56,653 nt of DNA from Alloprevotella sp. oral taxon 473 str. F0040 (GCF_000318095.2 NZ_KB290710.1:86049-142701), one strand, 5' to 3'. Shown: positions 1 to 9,287, counted from the first letter of the stretch. Made by a program: numbers and translations. Notes: generated by a model not told the origin, from the letters alone.

Positions 1-3
1 GTC

Positions 4-73
4 TGTGAAGGTTGTGAAAGCAAAAAGTGCAAAAGTCCAGGGATGCGCGCGCGTGTCACCCGCGCGTGAGAAA
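4..73 (+). repeat. Interspersed ~70-bp repeat, copy A
   Basis: The head TGTGAAGGTTGTGAAAG (4-20) is followed by an A-rich stretch and a GC alternating segment ending near GAGAA at 68-72. The same head and the same order of parts occur at 53631-53700 (plus) and 53237-53170 (minus). Copy A has the least perfect palindrome. It begins at the window edge, so flanking sequence to the left is unseen. Confidence 0.75.
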
Positions 74-521
74 ACCATTGCTGTGCGAACATCTTTAGGA
101 CGTCACACAATGAGACGCTCCAAATGAGTGGTGCAGGGAGGGAATTTCTGTCCCTTTGTGCTAACCCAGAGTAAAAACAGTGAAGAAGGTGGTGGAGCAA
201 TGCCAGTGTGCTCATAGCTTAGTTGGTGTAATTTCTTTGTTTTGCTAAATAGTGATAGCAATTACGGGTGTACTTGAATGGAAAATGTCAGTTTTTTGCC
301 GTTTTTTCTCACTTTCCCTCTTTATCTACCCATATATAGTAGGGGGGGCGTGCAAAGCATCCTAATAGCAATGTGGATAGAGGAGGGTGAGCAATCCCGA
401 ATTGGGGTAAGGGAGTCACTAGAGAGAAGTTCTTCTGTTCCACTAAGGCGGTTGCTTGTAGACTATCTTTGACGGAAATCTCATTCCTCCCCTTATATTG
501 GGGCTTATGAGGTGGGCATTA
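74..521. other. Intergenic, no gene seen
   Basis: About 450 bases between repeat copy A and the promoter of the small membrane protein gene. A 64-codon frame at 278-472 has no family resemblance, composition typical of non-coding DNA and no visible promoter, so no gene is called. Confidence 0.5.
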
Positions 522-552
522 TTGGGTAGAAAGATTTTTTTCTTATATTTGC
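522..552 (+). promoter_or_regulatory. Bacteroidota promoter of the 590-3840 unit
   Basis: A -33 TTG at 522-524 and a -7 TATATTTGC at 544-552 are 19 bases apart, matching the Bacteroidota sigma-ABfr consensus (TTTG/TAnnTTTG). Transcription would start near 558, about 30 bases before the first ATG. Confidence 0.65.
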
Positions 553-589
553 ATTAGAAAAGTGTAGTAATAAATTAAAACGAAACAAA

Positions 590-871
590 ATGGATTATGT
601 TACTGCCTTAGGGTTGGTGTTTTTCACCTCCATTCCTTTAGTTGCTGCGGTGCACTTTTTGCGTCTTGCCTTGAAGCGTGAGACCATTGGCACTAGTCGC
701 GCAGTATGTTGGGGTTTCGGATTTTGGGCACTCGTTTTCACCTTTTGGGTGAGTTTCCAAAAGGGAGAATGGGTTTGTGCTGATGCTGTGACCTTGTTGT
801 TCAAACGCTCCATTCTTTTGGTGCTGCTGTTTAGATTCTACAACCCTAAATATACAAGTGCTTCTCTATAG
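590..871 (+). CDS. Small hydrophobic membrane protein, unknown function
   Basis: A 93-residue protein with about three hydrophobic stretches (roughly residues 4-26, 39-57 and 71-82), separated by short charged loops (KRE near 29-31, QKGE near 57-60). It is placed directly behind a good Bacteroidota promoter and only 35 bases before the large outer-membrane barrel gene, so the two are probably co-transcribed. No family is recognised. Because the same unit once continued into a C39 peptidase exporter, a role in peptide export or immunity is possible, but this is guilt by association only. Confidence 0.6.
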   Translation: MDYVTALGLVFFTSIPLVAAVHFLRLALKRETIGTSRAVCWGFGFWALVFTFWVSFQKGEWVCADAVTLLFKRSILLVLLFRFYNPKYTSASL

Positions 872-906
872 CCATATCTGCTTTTGTAAACAAATTTTTT
901 CGTCAG

Positions 907-3840
907 ATGAAAAGTCACTTTAATACTTTAGCCTCCATAACAATCGTCGTTATGTGGATGATTTTTGGCAGTAGCTATGCACAGCAAAAAGCACTCGTCA
1001 CTTTTGAACTCAGACAGGTGGTAACAGAGGAAGTGATCATGCAACCCAAGTTCGCGCTTTTCTTCCAAGACAGCATTGCGGTGCCATTTCAAGAATTTGC
1101 TATTCACGACCCCAATAGCGGTGTGCACTCTTTGGAGTTTGAATATAAACCAGGGCGGTATACACTGCGGATCAGCAAAGAGGGCTACCAAAATACAGAG
1201 AAACAATTTCTGGTGCGCACACGCCGCAATTCAGCTTTGGGCATCGGTACAATCCAAATGAGCAAAGCCAAAGACTACAAGCTGGGCGAGGCTGTAGTGA
1301 AAGCTACGCACATTAAAATGGTGATGCGCGGCGATACATTGGTCTACGATGCTGCGGCTTTTGAGTTGGCCAATGGTTCGATGCTTGATGCGCTGGTAGC
1401 ACAGCTCCCTGGTGCAGAACTCAAAAACGGACAAATCAAAGTGAACGGCAAGCATATTGAGAGCCTAATGATCAATGGCGAGGATTTCTTCGCTGGTACG
1501 CCAAAGGTAGCTTTGGAAAATCTACCTGCTTACACCGTGAAGAATATCAAGGTCTACGACCGCGCAGCCAATGATGCCTACCTTCGTCGTCGCGCAACAA
1601 GTGGAAAGAAGCTACCGAACGAAGACGAACATATGGTGATGGACGTTCATCTCAAGAAAGCCTACTCCACAGGCTGGATGGGCAATGCTGAAGCTCACTA
1701 CGGTGTACCCTCCGAACGCTATTTGGGCAAGGCTTTCGGTTTGGGATACTCTGACCGCCTGCGGCTGGCGGCCTTTGTCAATATCAATAATATCAAAGAC
1801 ACGCAGGCTGGCAATGCCTCGGGACAATGGGGAGGAGGATGGCCACAAGACGGCTTGCTTAACCTCAAGATGGGTGGTCTTGACTATCTCTATAAGGTGA
1901 GGAAGACCAAGGTGTTTGGCAACGTGATGCTCACCCACGAAGATGTGGACACCGAGAAACAGACAAGCAGTGTGAACTACTATACCAGTGGCAACGTGTT
2001 TGGACGTACACTCTCACAGCAGATTGACAAGAAATTTCACTTGATTTCGTCGCACACGCTGCAGCACTTTGGAGAACAGATGTATCTTCAGCTTGCTCCC
2101 TCCATTGACTATCTGCGCAATGACTACACTTCTCTCTTGCGCACAGCAAACTTCAAGGCTAATATCCATGAAAACCACCGATTGGCATCCCTTGACTCCC
2201 TCTACTCTCCCCTCGGCCTACGCTCTTCACTGGCACAGCATCTACTCAATAGTACTAATCAAGAGAAAGAAGGACGCTTAGGATGGTTCATTGGAAGACT
2301 AAATGGTGGGGCTACTATTTCGTTCCCCGGCTTGCGTGATAACCTCGAGATAGGAATGAACGGAGAGTACAGACACAACACAGACCGACCACTCATGGCA
2401 ACGCATCGTTTTTCTGACTTTCAGACGCATACCAATGGCACGGGCGATCGTCTTAGCCAACGTCAAGATGGAGTTTCCACCTCCTACAACATCAATGGAG
2501 GAGCTGCATACTCTCTCTCTTTGATGCCTTATAATCCTCAAAATGGACACTATGGAATCGTACAATTCCGTGCCACTTATGGTCGCCAATACAATAAGCA
2601 AGACGACAACTATTGGAAGTTGCGCGAACAACTTGCCAATGGAGCGATGGCCACACTCTTACCCCCTTCTGCCATTCGTCCTGAGGTATTGCAACAAGAT
2701 TTGAATAATAGTGTACATTCCGTTTATACACGAGACACCTATTCCCCAGGAGTGGAAATGGATTATGTGTATCAACCCAACATCAACGTAGAAAGACAAT
2801 ATAACGTCAATCTCAAATTGGCGAGCAATGTACGTCGTGAGTCATTGCACTATCTGAAGCATCAGTTAGACACTACTCTCATGCGATGGGCACATGAGTT
2901 CTCTCCTGCGCTCTCGCTCCGATATAGCTACAAGACTGGCATTAGTGCGAAGGAAGCCAAAGTAAGTTATGCTTTCTCCGAAGGCATCCCTAGCATCTAC
3001 TATCTGCTGCCGACAGTGAACGATAGCGACCCGACCAACATCTACGCCAACAATCCCAATCTGCGCCGATCACTATCGCACAGCGTCAATGGGTATTACT
3101 CCTATCAACACCACAGTACGCACAGCAATATCTCTTTCAGCACGGGATACGGACGCACGGATCGCGCCATTGCCTACGCACGTCAATACCAGCGCAACAC
3201 GGGCACCACCAAGTGGACACCGCAAAACATTGACGGCAACTGGAACGCAAATGCCTCCCTGCAATACTCCACTCCCTTGGGCAAGAAGGAGGCTTTCCAA
3301 CTGCAAGGTACGAGTGCGGCCTACTATCTCAACTCGGCAGACTTCACCACCGACACCGATGAGATGACGCGCTCCGTGGTGCGCAACCTCACCCTCTCGC
3401 AGCATTTAGGCTTGACCTACCAGTTTGGCCAAAATCGTGTTGGACTGGAAGGCCGCGTCTCTTGGTTACGCAGTCGCTCCGATATGCGTAACTTCCCATC
3501 CACCGACGCTGTAGACTACAATGCCAAAGCCAGTGGTCTTTTCCACCTGCCTCAAGATTGGGAAATCGGTAGTGACATGAACTTCTATGCCCGTCGCGGC
3601 TACAACGATGCTACGCTCAACACGACCCACTGGGTGTGGAACGCTTCACTCTCAAAACTTTTGATGCGCGGTAACTTAGTCGTCAAGCTCACTGCCGTAG
3701 ACTTACTCTCGCAAATAAGCAACCTGCAATACAGCATCAATGGCCAAGGCCGCACCGAAACGTGGGTTAACGCCCTGCCTCACTACGTGATGCTCGGTGT
3801 GCAGTATCGCTTTCACATCATCCCTAAAAAGAAACAATAA
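907..3840 (+). CDS. Outer-membrane beta-barrel protein (TonB-receptor-like, OMP_b-brl_3 type)
   Basis: 977 residues. A signal peptide ends near residue 25 (SSYAQ). A carboxypeptidase-regulatory-like beta domain follows (about 27-115), then a plug-like segment with family-typical phrases (GDTLVYDA near 140, LPGAELKNGQIKVNGK near 175, MINGEDFF near 195), then a long Tyr/Asn-rich barrel to the C terminus. This architecture is that of the Bacteroidota outer-membrane barrel family related to TonB-dependent receptors; no substrate can be inferred. It lies 35 bases after the small membrane protein gene. Its stop codon overlaps the ATG of a decayed C39-peptidase ABC exporter, so it probably once belonged to a peptide export operon. 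Confidence 0.85.
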   Translation: MKSHFNTLASITIVVMWMIFGSSYAQQKALVTFELRQVVTEEVIMQPKFALFFQDSIAVPFQEFAIHDPNSGVHSLEFEYKPGRYTLRISKEGYQNTEKQFLVRTRRNSALGIGTIQMSKAKDYKLGEAVVKATHIKMVMRGDTLVYDAAAFELANGSMLDALVAQLPGAELKNGQIKVNGKHIESLMINGEDFFAGTPKVALENLPAYTVKNIKVYDRAANDAYLRRRATSGKKLPNEDEHMVMDVHLKKAYSTGWMGNAEAHYGVPSERYLGKAFGLGYSDRLRLAAFVNINNIKDTQAGNASGQWGGGWPQDGLLNLKMGGLDYLYKVRKTKVFGNVMLTHEDVDTEKQTSSVNYYTSGNVFGRTLSQQIDKKFHLISSHTLQHFGEQMYLQLAPSIDYLRNDYTSLLRTANFKANIHENHRLASLDSLYSPLGLRSSLAQHLLNSTNQEKEGRLGWFIGRLNGGATISFPGLRDNLEIGMNGEYRHNTDRPLMATHRFSDFQTHTNGTGDRLSQRQDGVSTSYNINGGAAYSLSLMPYNPQNGHYGIVQFRATYGRQYNKQDDNYWKLREQLANGAMATLLPPSAIRPEVLQQDLNNSVHSVYTRDTYSPGVEMDYVYQPNINVERQYNVNLKLASNVRRESLHYLKHQLDTTLMRWAHEFSPALSLRYSYKTGISAKEAKVSYAFSEGIPSIYYLLPTVNDSDPTNIYANNPNLRRSLSHSVNGYYSYQHHSTHSNISFSTGYGRTDRAIAYARQYQRNTGTTKWTPQNIDGNWNANASLQYSTPLGKKEAFQLQGTSAAYYLNSADFTTDTDEMTRSVVRNLTLSQHLGLTYQFGQNRVGLEGRVSWLRSRSDMRNFPSTDAVDYNAKASGLFHLPQDWEIGSDMNFYARRGYNDATLNTTHWVWNASLSKLLMRGNLVVKLTAVDLLSQISNLQYSINGQGRTETWVNALPHYVMLGVQYRFHIIPKKKQ

Positions 3841-4004
3841 TGAAGTTTTCTCGACAATTTGATCAGATGGACTGTGGTCCAGCATGCATATAAATGGTTG
3901 CCTCTCATTTCGGAAAGGAATGCCCATTGTCATATCTGCGCTCTTTCTCTCATTTAACAAGAGAGGGAGTTAGTGTAAGTGGCATTAGGAATGCACTAAA
4001 ATAG
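3840..4004 (+). pseudogene. Remnant of C39-peptidase bacteriocin-type ABC exporter
   Basis: An ATG overlaps the preceding stop (TAATG). The frame reads the N terminus of a peptidase-C39 exporter: FDQMDCGPAC with the catalytic Cys, then a TAA, then MVASHFGKECPLSYLRSF and SHLTREGVSVSGI, ending at TAG 4002. C39 exporters normally run on for about 700 residues with the protease domain, six membrane helices and an ATPase. Here only about 54 codons remain, interrupted by one stop. The downstream sequence does not continue the family in any frame I checked, so most of the gene is deleted. Confidence 0.75.
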
Positions 4005-4035
4005 AGCATTATGCCCCTTTTTGGAATACATTTGA

Positions 4036-4200
4036 TCATTAAGTGCTTATTTAATAGAGAAAGCCTATGGACAGGTGTGGACCAATAGTCAACAATATGG
4101 TGCACTAGCGAAGGTGCTGGGCAAAGCCGTGCTCACTTTCCTCGTTGCGGAAGCCGTTGGCTTAGGTTGCTACGTCTTGTGGTTGAAGTTTATAGCCTAA
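4036..4200 (+). pseudogene. Possible C-terminal remnant of a membrane protein
   Basis: An open frame without a start codon runs into TAA at 4198. Its end is hydrophobic (ALAKVLGKAVLTFLVAEAV followed by GLGCYVLWLKFIA). It looks like the last ~50 residues of a membrane protein left behind when the exporter cluster decayed. The family is not recognised and this may be chance. Confidence 0.25.
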
Positions 4201-4274
4201 GCACTCTCGCTATAGATGACACCCAAGATGATGGCTTACGCAGCTGTTGCCCCACTCATCTAGCATCTCAAAAG

Positions 4275-4309
4275 AAAATCCCGCCACTCACAGTGAGAGG
4301 CGGGATTTT
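4275..4309. terminator. Bidirectional hairpin terminator
   Basis: AAAATCCCGCC (4275-4285) pairs with GGCGGGATTTT (4299-4309), with an inner CTCA/TGAG stem. It has an A-run on the left and a T-run on the right. It sits between the plus-strand remnant cluster and the end of the minus-strand protease gene at 4359, so it can serve both. Confidence 0.75.
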
Positions 4310-4358
4310 ACTATCCAGAGGGAGCGGTAAAAGTAGCTCCAACGAGGGACGAATAGGC

Positions 4359-6662
4359 TTATTGTCGCACCATCTTTTGGGCAATCTTTGCTCCTGAGGT
4401 GGAGACTTGCAGCACATACACACCAGGAGTGAAGCGGTCGGTGTCGATGTTCACTTCGTCACCTTGTGCGATGCTAGACAGTTGTTGGCGATAGAGGTTG
4501 CGACCATCGAGCGACGTCACCTCAATGGTGGCAAAGCGTTCGGGGTTGTTGAAGAGCACTTGCCATTGTGTTGCGGTGGTGTGGAAAGTGGCAGGGGCTG
4601 CACTGCCCGACACGCGCTCGATAGCGGTGAGCGGATCTTTACCAGCCTTTTTCAGCGCAAGTTTCAAGCCTTCATACACGTTGATCAATCCGTAACCATA
4701 GGTGGGTGTCCACTCTTTGCCAGCCATGTCTTCGTGTTTGGTAGAAGTAGCTTTGATGATATCCAATACATCGGTGTAGGAGAGTTGAGGATTGGCTTCG
4801 AGCCATAGGGCGATGCTACCCGCCACAAAAGGAGTCGCCATAGATGTTCCCTCTTGGTAGCCGTAGCGGTAAGTTTTGTTGTTCCACTTGCTAGAGTAGC
4901 TAGCCTCGTCTTGGTCAAAGTCAGGAGCATACTGGTTGAGCGCGCTCATGATATAAGAACCAGGAGCCAGTACGGCGGGCTTCGTGTAGTTGGCATTGAG
5001 CCATGGCCCATTGGAGGAGAAGGTGCTGCGTGTGCCTTCTTTTTCATCAGACTTAGCACCTTTGGGCACGTGGGTGGTGAAACTACCTACTGCGATGGCA
5101 GAAGGGATGGAGGCTGCACCTTCCCCCACGATGTAGAGATTGTCGGGCTTGATACTCTCGAGAGTAGAATTAGTGGCGAGTTCGGTGAACTCTGCAGAGT
5201 TGGGCGCATCGGCATAAATCCAGCCGTGGAGCGTGGCAGGTGTAGTGTTAGTTTTTTTTGCCGTAATCTCTAGACCAAAAATCACATCATCATATTTCTT
5301 GCCTATGTCTGCCAAGAGTTTGTTGATCTTTACGGCAACATAGTGGTATTCTCGCTTGTTGTTGGGATCAATACCCGTAAGGATTTGTCCCTCATCAAGA
5401 TATTTCTTCCAAAAATTTGCATTACGTTTGGTGATTTGTGGTTCTGCATCTTCGTCATCGTTGCCATTTTGAGTGAGGGCAAGGATGGGAGTAATGGTAA
5501 ATTGCTCAGTGGCGTTGGTGTCAATGCCCCAGAAATCAATATACGTGAGATCGTCTTCCGTGCCGTCTTGGTCTTTAAAGTAGTCCACAAAAAGATGTTT
5601 CGTCTCGCCAGGTTGGAAGGCAGAAGAAGCGTGGAGCAACTGATCTCCTTCGTTGCCCATGGCGGCTGTGATAATGCCCCCCTTGCCGCGCGCCATTTTG
5701 TCCATAGCTTGGTCGTAGTCGGTGCTACCATCGTGCGGGCCGATGACGCTACCCAAGCTCATGTTCACCACCCAAGGTTGCTGCTGTTTTTCGGCATATT
5801 CCTTAATCTTCTGCACGTCTTCGATGATTTCATCTTGTGCGAAGGCAGACGGAATCATGATGATGTCGGCGTTGGGAGCCACCCCATAATAAGGGTTGTT
5901 GCCGTGCTTTGAGCCTACGGCGATGTTGGTCACGTGTGTGCCGTGTCCGCTGCCCGTGTCGTAGGTGTCGTGGGTTTGTTTGCTAGCATCCACATCGAGA
6001 ATGGGAGCTGCCGTGCTTTGGAGATCCTTTTCATAGTCTTTCGAGCGGTCCCAAATCATTTTGGCTCGTGACTTGCCATCTTCTCCCATGAAGCCCATGT
6101 GCTTGAACTCAAAACTCTGATCGATGACACCCACGATGACTCCTTTACCTGTGAAGGGAGTGTAGAGGTTATCTTTTTGGTGCACGCGGTCCACGCCGGT
6201 GGCAGCGCGTGCCTTTGCGAGAAAAGGGCGCAAACGCTTTGAAGCGGTGAGTTGCACCACTCGCTGGTCTTCTACCAGGCGTGCCAGCCATTCGGGAGCC
6301 ACGCGCGCGGTCACGGTGGTTGCGCTGATGCGTGTGGCGTGCTGTCCTGCCTGTTGGAGCATCTCAGCTACATCTGTCGAAGCATTGGGCTGCGTGGTGA
6401 TGATGAGTGAGAGAGGAGCGAGGATGGATTGACGTGTGCCATTGTAGTTGATAGTGGGTGCAGCGAGTGAGTCGGCAGTAGTGAGCGCACCGCCAGCGCG
6501 TGTGGCGCGGTGGGAGAGGCCATAGGCTTCTTGTTGTCGCTGTACTGCGCGGAGTGTGCGATCGAGCTTGGCGTTGGAAGTAGTCTCTTGGTGTTGGGTG
6601 GTCTGTGCAGAGCTGGAGAGTGCGAGTGCGCAGAACACCACGGGGAGCATGTATTTCTTCAT
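4359..6662 (-). CDS. Secreted subtilisin-like serine protease (S8) with T9SS sorting domain
   Basis: 767 residues from the ATG at 6662, which begins a clean signal peptide ([20 protein letters not shown]); the frame is open further upstream but without a signal. The S8 triad is Asp181 (GVIDQSF), His240 (GSGHGTHV) and Ser607 (GTSMATPF), with oxyanion Asn337 (GNEG). A large insertion of about 190 residues lies between Asn337 and the Ser motif. The last ~85 residues form a T9SS type A C-terminal domain (NNPERFATIEVTSLDG, then PGVYVLQV and KMVRQ), so the protein should be exported across the outer membrane and anchored or released. A paralogue lies immediately upstream at 6872-9208. Confidence 0.92.
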   Translation of the reverse strand: MKKYMLPVVFCALALSSSAQTTQHQETTSNAKLDRTLRAVQRQQEAYGLSHRATRAGGALTTADSLAAPTINYNGTRQSILAPLSLIITTQPNASTDVAEMLQQAGQHATRISATTVTARVAPEWLARLVEDQRVVQLTASKRLRPFLAKARAATGVDRVHQKDNLYTPFTGKGVIVGVIDQSFEFKHMGFMGEDGKSRAKMIWDRSKDYEKDLQSTAAPILDVDASKQTHDTYDTGSGHGTHVTNIAVGSKHGNNPYYGVAPNADIIMIPSAFAQDEIIEDVQKIKEYAEKQQQPWVVNMSLGSVIGPHDGSTDYDQAMDKMARGKGGIITAAMGNEGDQLLHASSAFQPGETKHLFVDYFKDQDGTEDDLTYIDFWGIDTNATEQFTITPILALTQNGNDDEDAEPQITKRNANFWKKYLDEGQILTGIDPNNKREYHYVAVKINKLLADIGKKYDDVIFGLEITAKKTNTTPATLHGWIYADAPNSAEFTELATNSTLESIKPDNLYIVGEGAASIPSAIAVGSFTTHVPKGAKSDEKEGTRSTFSSNGPWLNANYTKPAVLAPGSYIMSALNQYAPDFDQDEASYSSKWNNKTYRYGYQEGTSMATPFVAGSIALWLEANPQLSYTDVLDIIKATSTKHEDMAGKEWTPTYGYGLINVYEGLKLALKKAGKDPLTAIERVSGSAAPATFHTTATQWQVLFNNPERFATIEVTSLDGRNLYRQQLSSIAQGDEVNIDTDRFTPGVYVLQVSTSGAKIAQKMVRQ

Positions 6663-6769
6663 GTGGAAGTCAGCGTTTAGTTGAGAAAAAGATCTGTTGA
6701 TGTGCAACCATTTTGCTGGAAAAGTGGGGCATGAGTAGCTGTCCAACAGACTTGGGCTGCGAATATACA

Positions 6770-6806
6770 AAAAACTGAGAATATCGTGCACGAATTCTCA
6801 GTTTTT
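6770..6806. terminator. Palindromic terminator between the two protease genes
   Basis: AAAAACTGAGAAT (6770-6782) pairs with ATTCTCAGTTTTT (6794-6806), and the loop contains the palindrome TCGTGCACGA. On the minus strand the T-run follows the stem, as expected for a terminator of the upstream protease gene (stop at 6872). Confidence 0.7.
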
Positions 6807-6871
6807 AGTGGTTAAAGAAGGACGGAATGCTCCAGAATGTGAGTTGCTGAAGTCCGAATCTTTGTTTGTGA

Positions 6872-9208
6872 TTAGTGATTCACTACCACTCTGTGGGTGA
6901 TTTGTGCACCCGGAGTGACGATGCGAAGGAGATAGACTCCTGAGGTGAGGGTGGTGAGATCGAAGGTTTCTTCATGACCTTGCGACACCTGTTGTAGGTT
7001 GCGTTGGAGAGCCACACGACCATCGAGGGCAACGACGGAAATTGTGGCAGAGCGTTCGGGATTGTTGAAGAGAATATTCCACACGCGACCATCCCCTTGA
7101 AGGGTGACAGGTTGAGTAGAGCCTGACACACGTTCGATAGAGGTGAGCGGATCTTTTCCTGCCTTCTGCAAAGCCAACTTCAGACCTTTATAGGCATCGA
7201 TGCGGCCATAGCCTGTTAGTTTATTCCAGTTGTTAGACTTTCCTGGGTATATTTTATAGGAAGTCTTGTCGATGATTTCTTCGATGTCATTATGATCCAA
7301 GTTGGGATTAGCCTCCAACCACAGTGCTATCACGCCCGACACGAAGGGAGCTGACATGGAAGTGCCTTGCATATCGGCATAGTAGTAGTCTTCGCCGTTG
7401 ACTTTCACCTTTTCAGATATCATCCAGAACTTTTCATCAAAGCCAGGATAGAGCTTGTTCATCGCACTGCACACTTGTGCGCCAGGACCGAGCACAGTGG
7501 GTTTCTTCACCTTATCATTGAGTACAGGGCCTATGCTGGAAAAATAGCTGCGCTGTCCGATGGCGTCTGGAAAATTGAAGCTCTTCTTGGTGATGGTGTT
7601 GGTGTGCGTGTTGCGACTAGTGTAGGCACCTACGGTAATAGCTGATGGGATGTTTCCTGCTGCATCCGCCACGGTGTAATTATTATCCCCTTTGAGGATT
7701 CGTTTGCTATCTATCTTTGGGATAGACTTCTTTACATAGGCTCCACGTTGTGATACCCAACCGTGCACCGTTTCTACTTGCACCTTGTCGGTGTTGGTTA
7801 ATTTCAGGCCAAAGAGGATGGTGGCATCGTTCTTCTCCAGACGGACTTGGGGGAGCTTAACCCAAAATTTGTGTTGGTGCTTATGAGTAAACTTGCTGCT
7901 TCCCGTGTGAAACCATGCATGGTCTTTCCAGAAGGCAGCATCCATGTATTCCACCTTGTTATTGATCAAGAGGAAAGGTTTCACTTCTAGGCGGTCTACC
8001 TTGTCAGTGCTCTGTGACCAAAGATCGAAGGTGAAAGTCTTAGACTTCTTTTGGTCATCGGTGAGCTTTTCGTAGTCTTTGTAATCAAAGAGGATGAAAC
8101 AAGAATCACTTGCAGGAATGTTGTGAGTGACGTGAATGTTCAAATCGCCATCATTGCCAGCTGATGCCACAAGAATGCCCCCTTTGTTTTTACCTACCAG
8201 TGACATGTTTTGGTCATAGCCTGTAGAGCCATCATGAGGGCCTTCTTGTGTGCCAAAACTCATGTTTACGACCCACGGCTTTTGGGCTTGCTTCGCTTTA
8301 TTGCGCACAAATTTCACGTCTTCCAAAACCTCTGAGTCGAGGAAGGTGGATGGAATCATGATGATGTCGGCTTCAGGGGCTACACCATATTGAGCATTGC
8401 CTACGTCGCTACCAGCGGCAATGCCAGTGGTGTGGGTGCCGTGACCTCCCGAACCGCGGTCTTGAAAGTCTGTACCCACGGGAATTTTGTCCGTCGCAGA
8501 TTTAGATTGGTTGGAAGTGGCTTGGGGAGAATAGCCTGAGCGATCCCAAAGCCATTTCACACGTGAGTTGCCGTTTTTGTCAAGGAAGGCCGCGTGGCGA
8601 AACTCAAAACTCTGGTCGATTACGGCGATGATGACGTCCTTTCCCTTGAAAGGAGTGTAGAGTTCTTTGGCTTCATGAATCTCGTCTACGTGTGACATTT
8701 TACGCGCTTCTTTCATGAAGGGGTATGCCCGTTGAGGCATCGCCATCTCCACCACCTCAGAAAGCTGAGCAACGGATTGAATTTGGGCAATAGGAATCTC
8801 TACCAAAAGGAAGTTCTCGGTGATTACGTTGGCTGTGCCACCGAGTTTCTGGACTTGCTGTGCCACCGCTTCAGCTTTGTTCTCTGTGGTATGGATATTG
8901 AACGCTACGGTGTTGAGCAATTGGAAATTGCCATCAGGAGTGGTTTGCTGCAGGGTAGCACTGTCGAGTTGGGCGGCTCCACGGGTGGCGATGAATTGCG
9001 TTGCCTGTTGATAGCCCTTTGCCAAGAGGGTGAGGGTTGCATCAAGTTTTGGCAGTGCCTCGTAAGGTGCGGTGAGTTGTGGAGTGTTTGTGCTGATTGT
9101 TGCACCTCGAGTGGGAGGTGCTGGTGTGGCAGGAACAAGGATGCGCGCTGAGACAGCAAGCGAAGAAGCAAGAAGAAGGCTGCTGACTAGGGGGAAAGAA
9201 CGCTTCAT
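6872..9208 (-). CDS. Secreted subtilisin-like serine protease (S8) with T9SS sorting domain, paralogue
   Basis: 778 residues from the ATG at 9208, chosen because it starts the signal peptide MKRSFPLVSSLLLASSLAV; an upstream in-frame ATG at 9247 would bury it. Asp198 (AVIDQSF), His256 (GGHGTHT), Asn352 (GNDG) and Ser617 (GTSMSAPF) complete the S8 site. Residues 60-160 form a prodomain-like region. The C-terminal ~85 residues are a T9SS type A sorting domain (NNPERSATISVVALDG, SGVYLLRI). The order of parts matches the protease at 4359-6662, and both share AGKDPLT and IERVSGS at the catalytic/CTD junction, indicating tandem duplication. A terminator-like stem with a T-run sits just before the start. 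Confidence 0.92.
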   Translation of the reverse strand: MKRSFPLVSSLLLASSLAVSARILVPATPAPPTRGATISTNTPQLTAPYEALPKLDATLTLLAKGYQQATQFIATRGAAQLDSATLQQTTPDGNFQLLNTVAFNIHTTENKAEAVAQQVQKLGGTANVITENFLLVEIPIAQIQSVAQLSEVVEMAMPQRAYPFMKEARKMSHVDEIHEAKELYTPFKGKDVIIAVIDQSFEFRHAAFLDKNGNSRVKWLWDRSGYSPQATSNQSKSATDKIPVGTDFQDRGSGGHGTHTTGIAAGSDVGNAQYGVAPEADIIMIPSTFLDSEVLEDVKFVRNKAKQAQKPWVVNMSFGTQEGPHDGSTGYDQNMSLVGKNKGGILVASAGNDGDLNIHVTHNIPASDSCFILFDYKDYEKLTDDQKKSKTFTFDLWSQSTDKVDRLEVKPFLLINNKVEYMDAAFWKDHAWFHTGSSKFTHKHQHKFWVKLPQVRLEKNDATILFGLKLTNTDKVQVETVHGWVSQRGAYVKKSIPKIDSKRILKGDNNYTVADAAGNIPSAITVGAYTSRNTHTNTITKKSFNFPDAIGQRSYFSSIGPVLNDKVKKPTVLGPGAQVCSAMNKLYPGFDEKFWMISEKVKVNGEDYYYADMQGTSMSAPFVSGVIALWLEANPNLDHNDIEEIIDKTSYKIYPGKSNNWNKLTGYGRIDAYKGLKLALQKAGKDPLTSIERVSGSTQPVTLQGDGRVWNILFNNPERSATISVVALDGRVALQRNLQQVSQGHEETFDLTTLTSGVYLLRIVTPGAQITHRVVVNH

Positions 9209-9234
9209 GAAGGGAGAGATGGAGAGGGAAATAG

Positions 9235-9287
9235 AAAAAAGGCGCAAAAGTGGGCTACTTCAAGTGAGTGTGTACCACTTTTGCGCC
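9235..9287 (-). terminator. Strong terminator stem abutting the protease promoter
   Basis: GGCGCAAAAGTGG (9241-9253) and CCACTTTTGCGCC (9275-9287) form a perfect 13-bp stem. Read on the minus strand, six T residues follow (9240-9235). It would end transcripts of the lipoprotein gene (stop at 9405) before the protease ATG at 9208. Confidence 0.75.

Noticed and set aside
278-472. 64-codon plus-strand open frame near the left edge
   Set aside because: No promoter, no family-like sequence, and it overlaps low-complexity upstream DNA.
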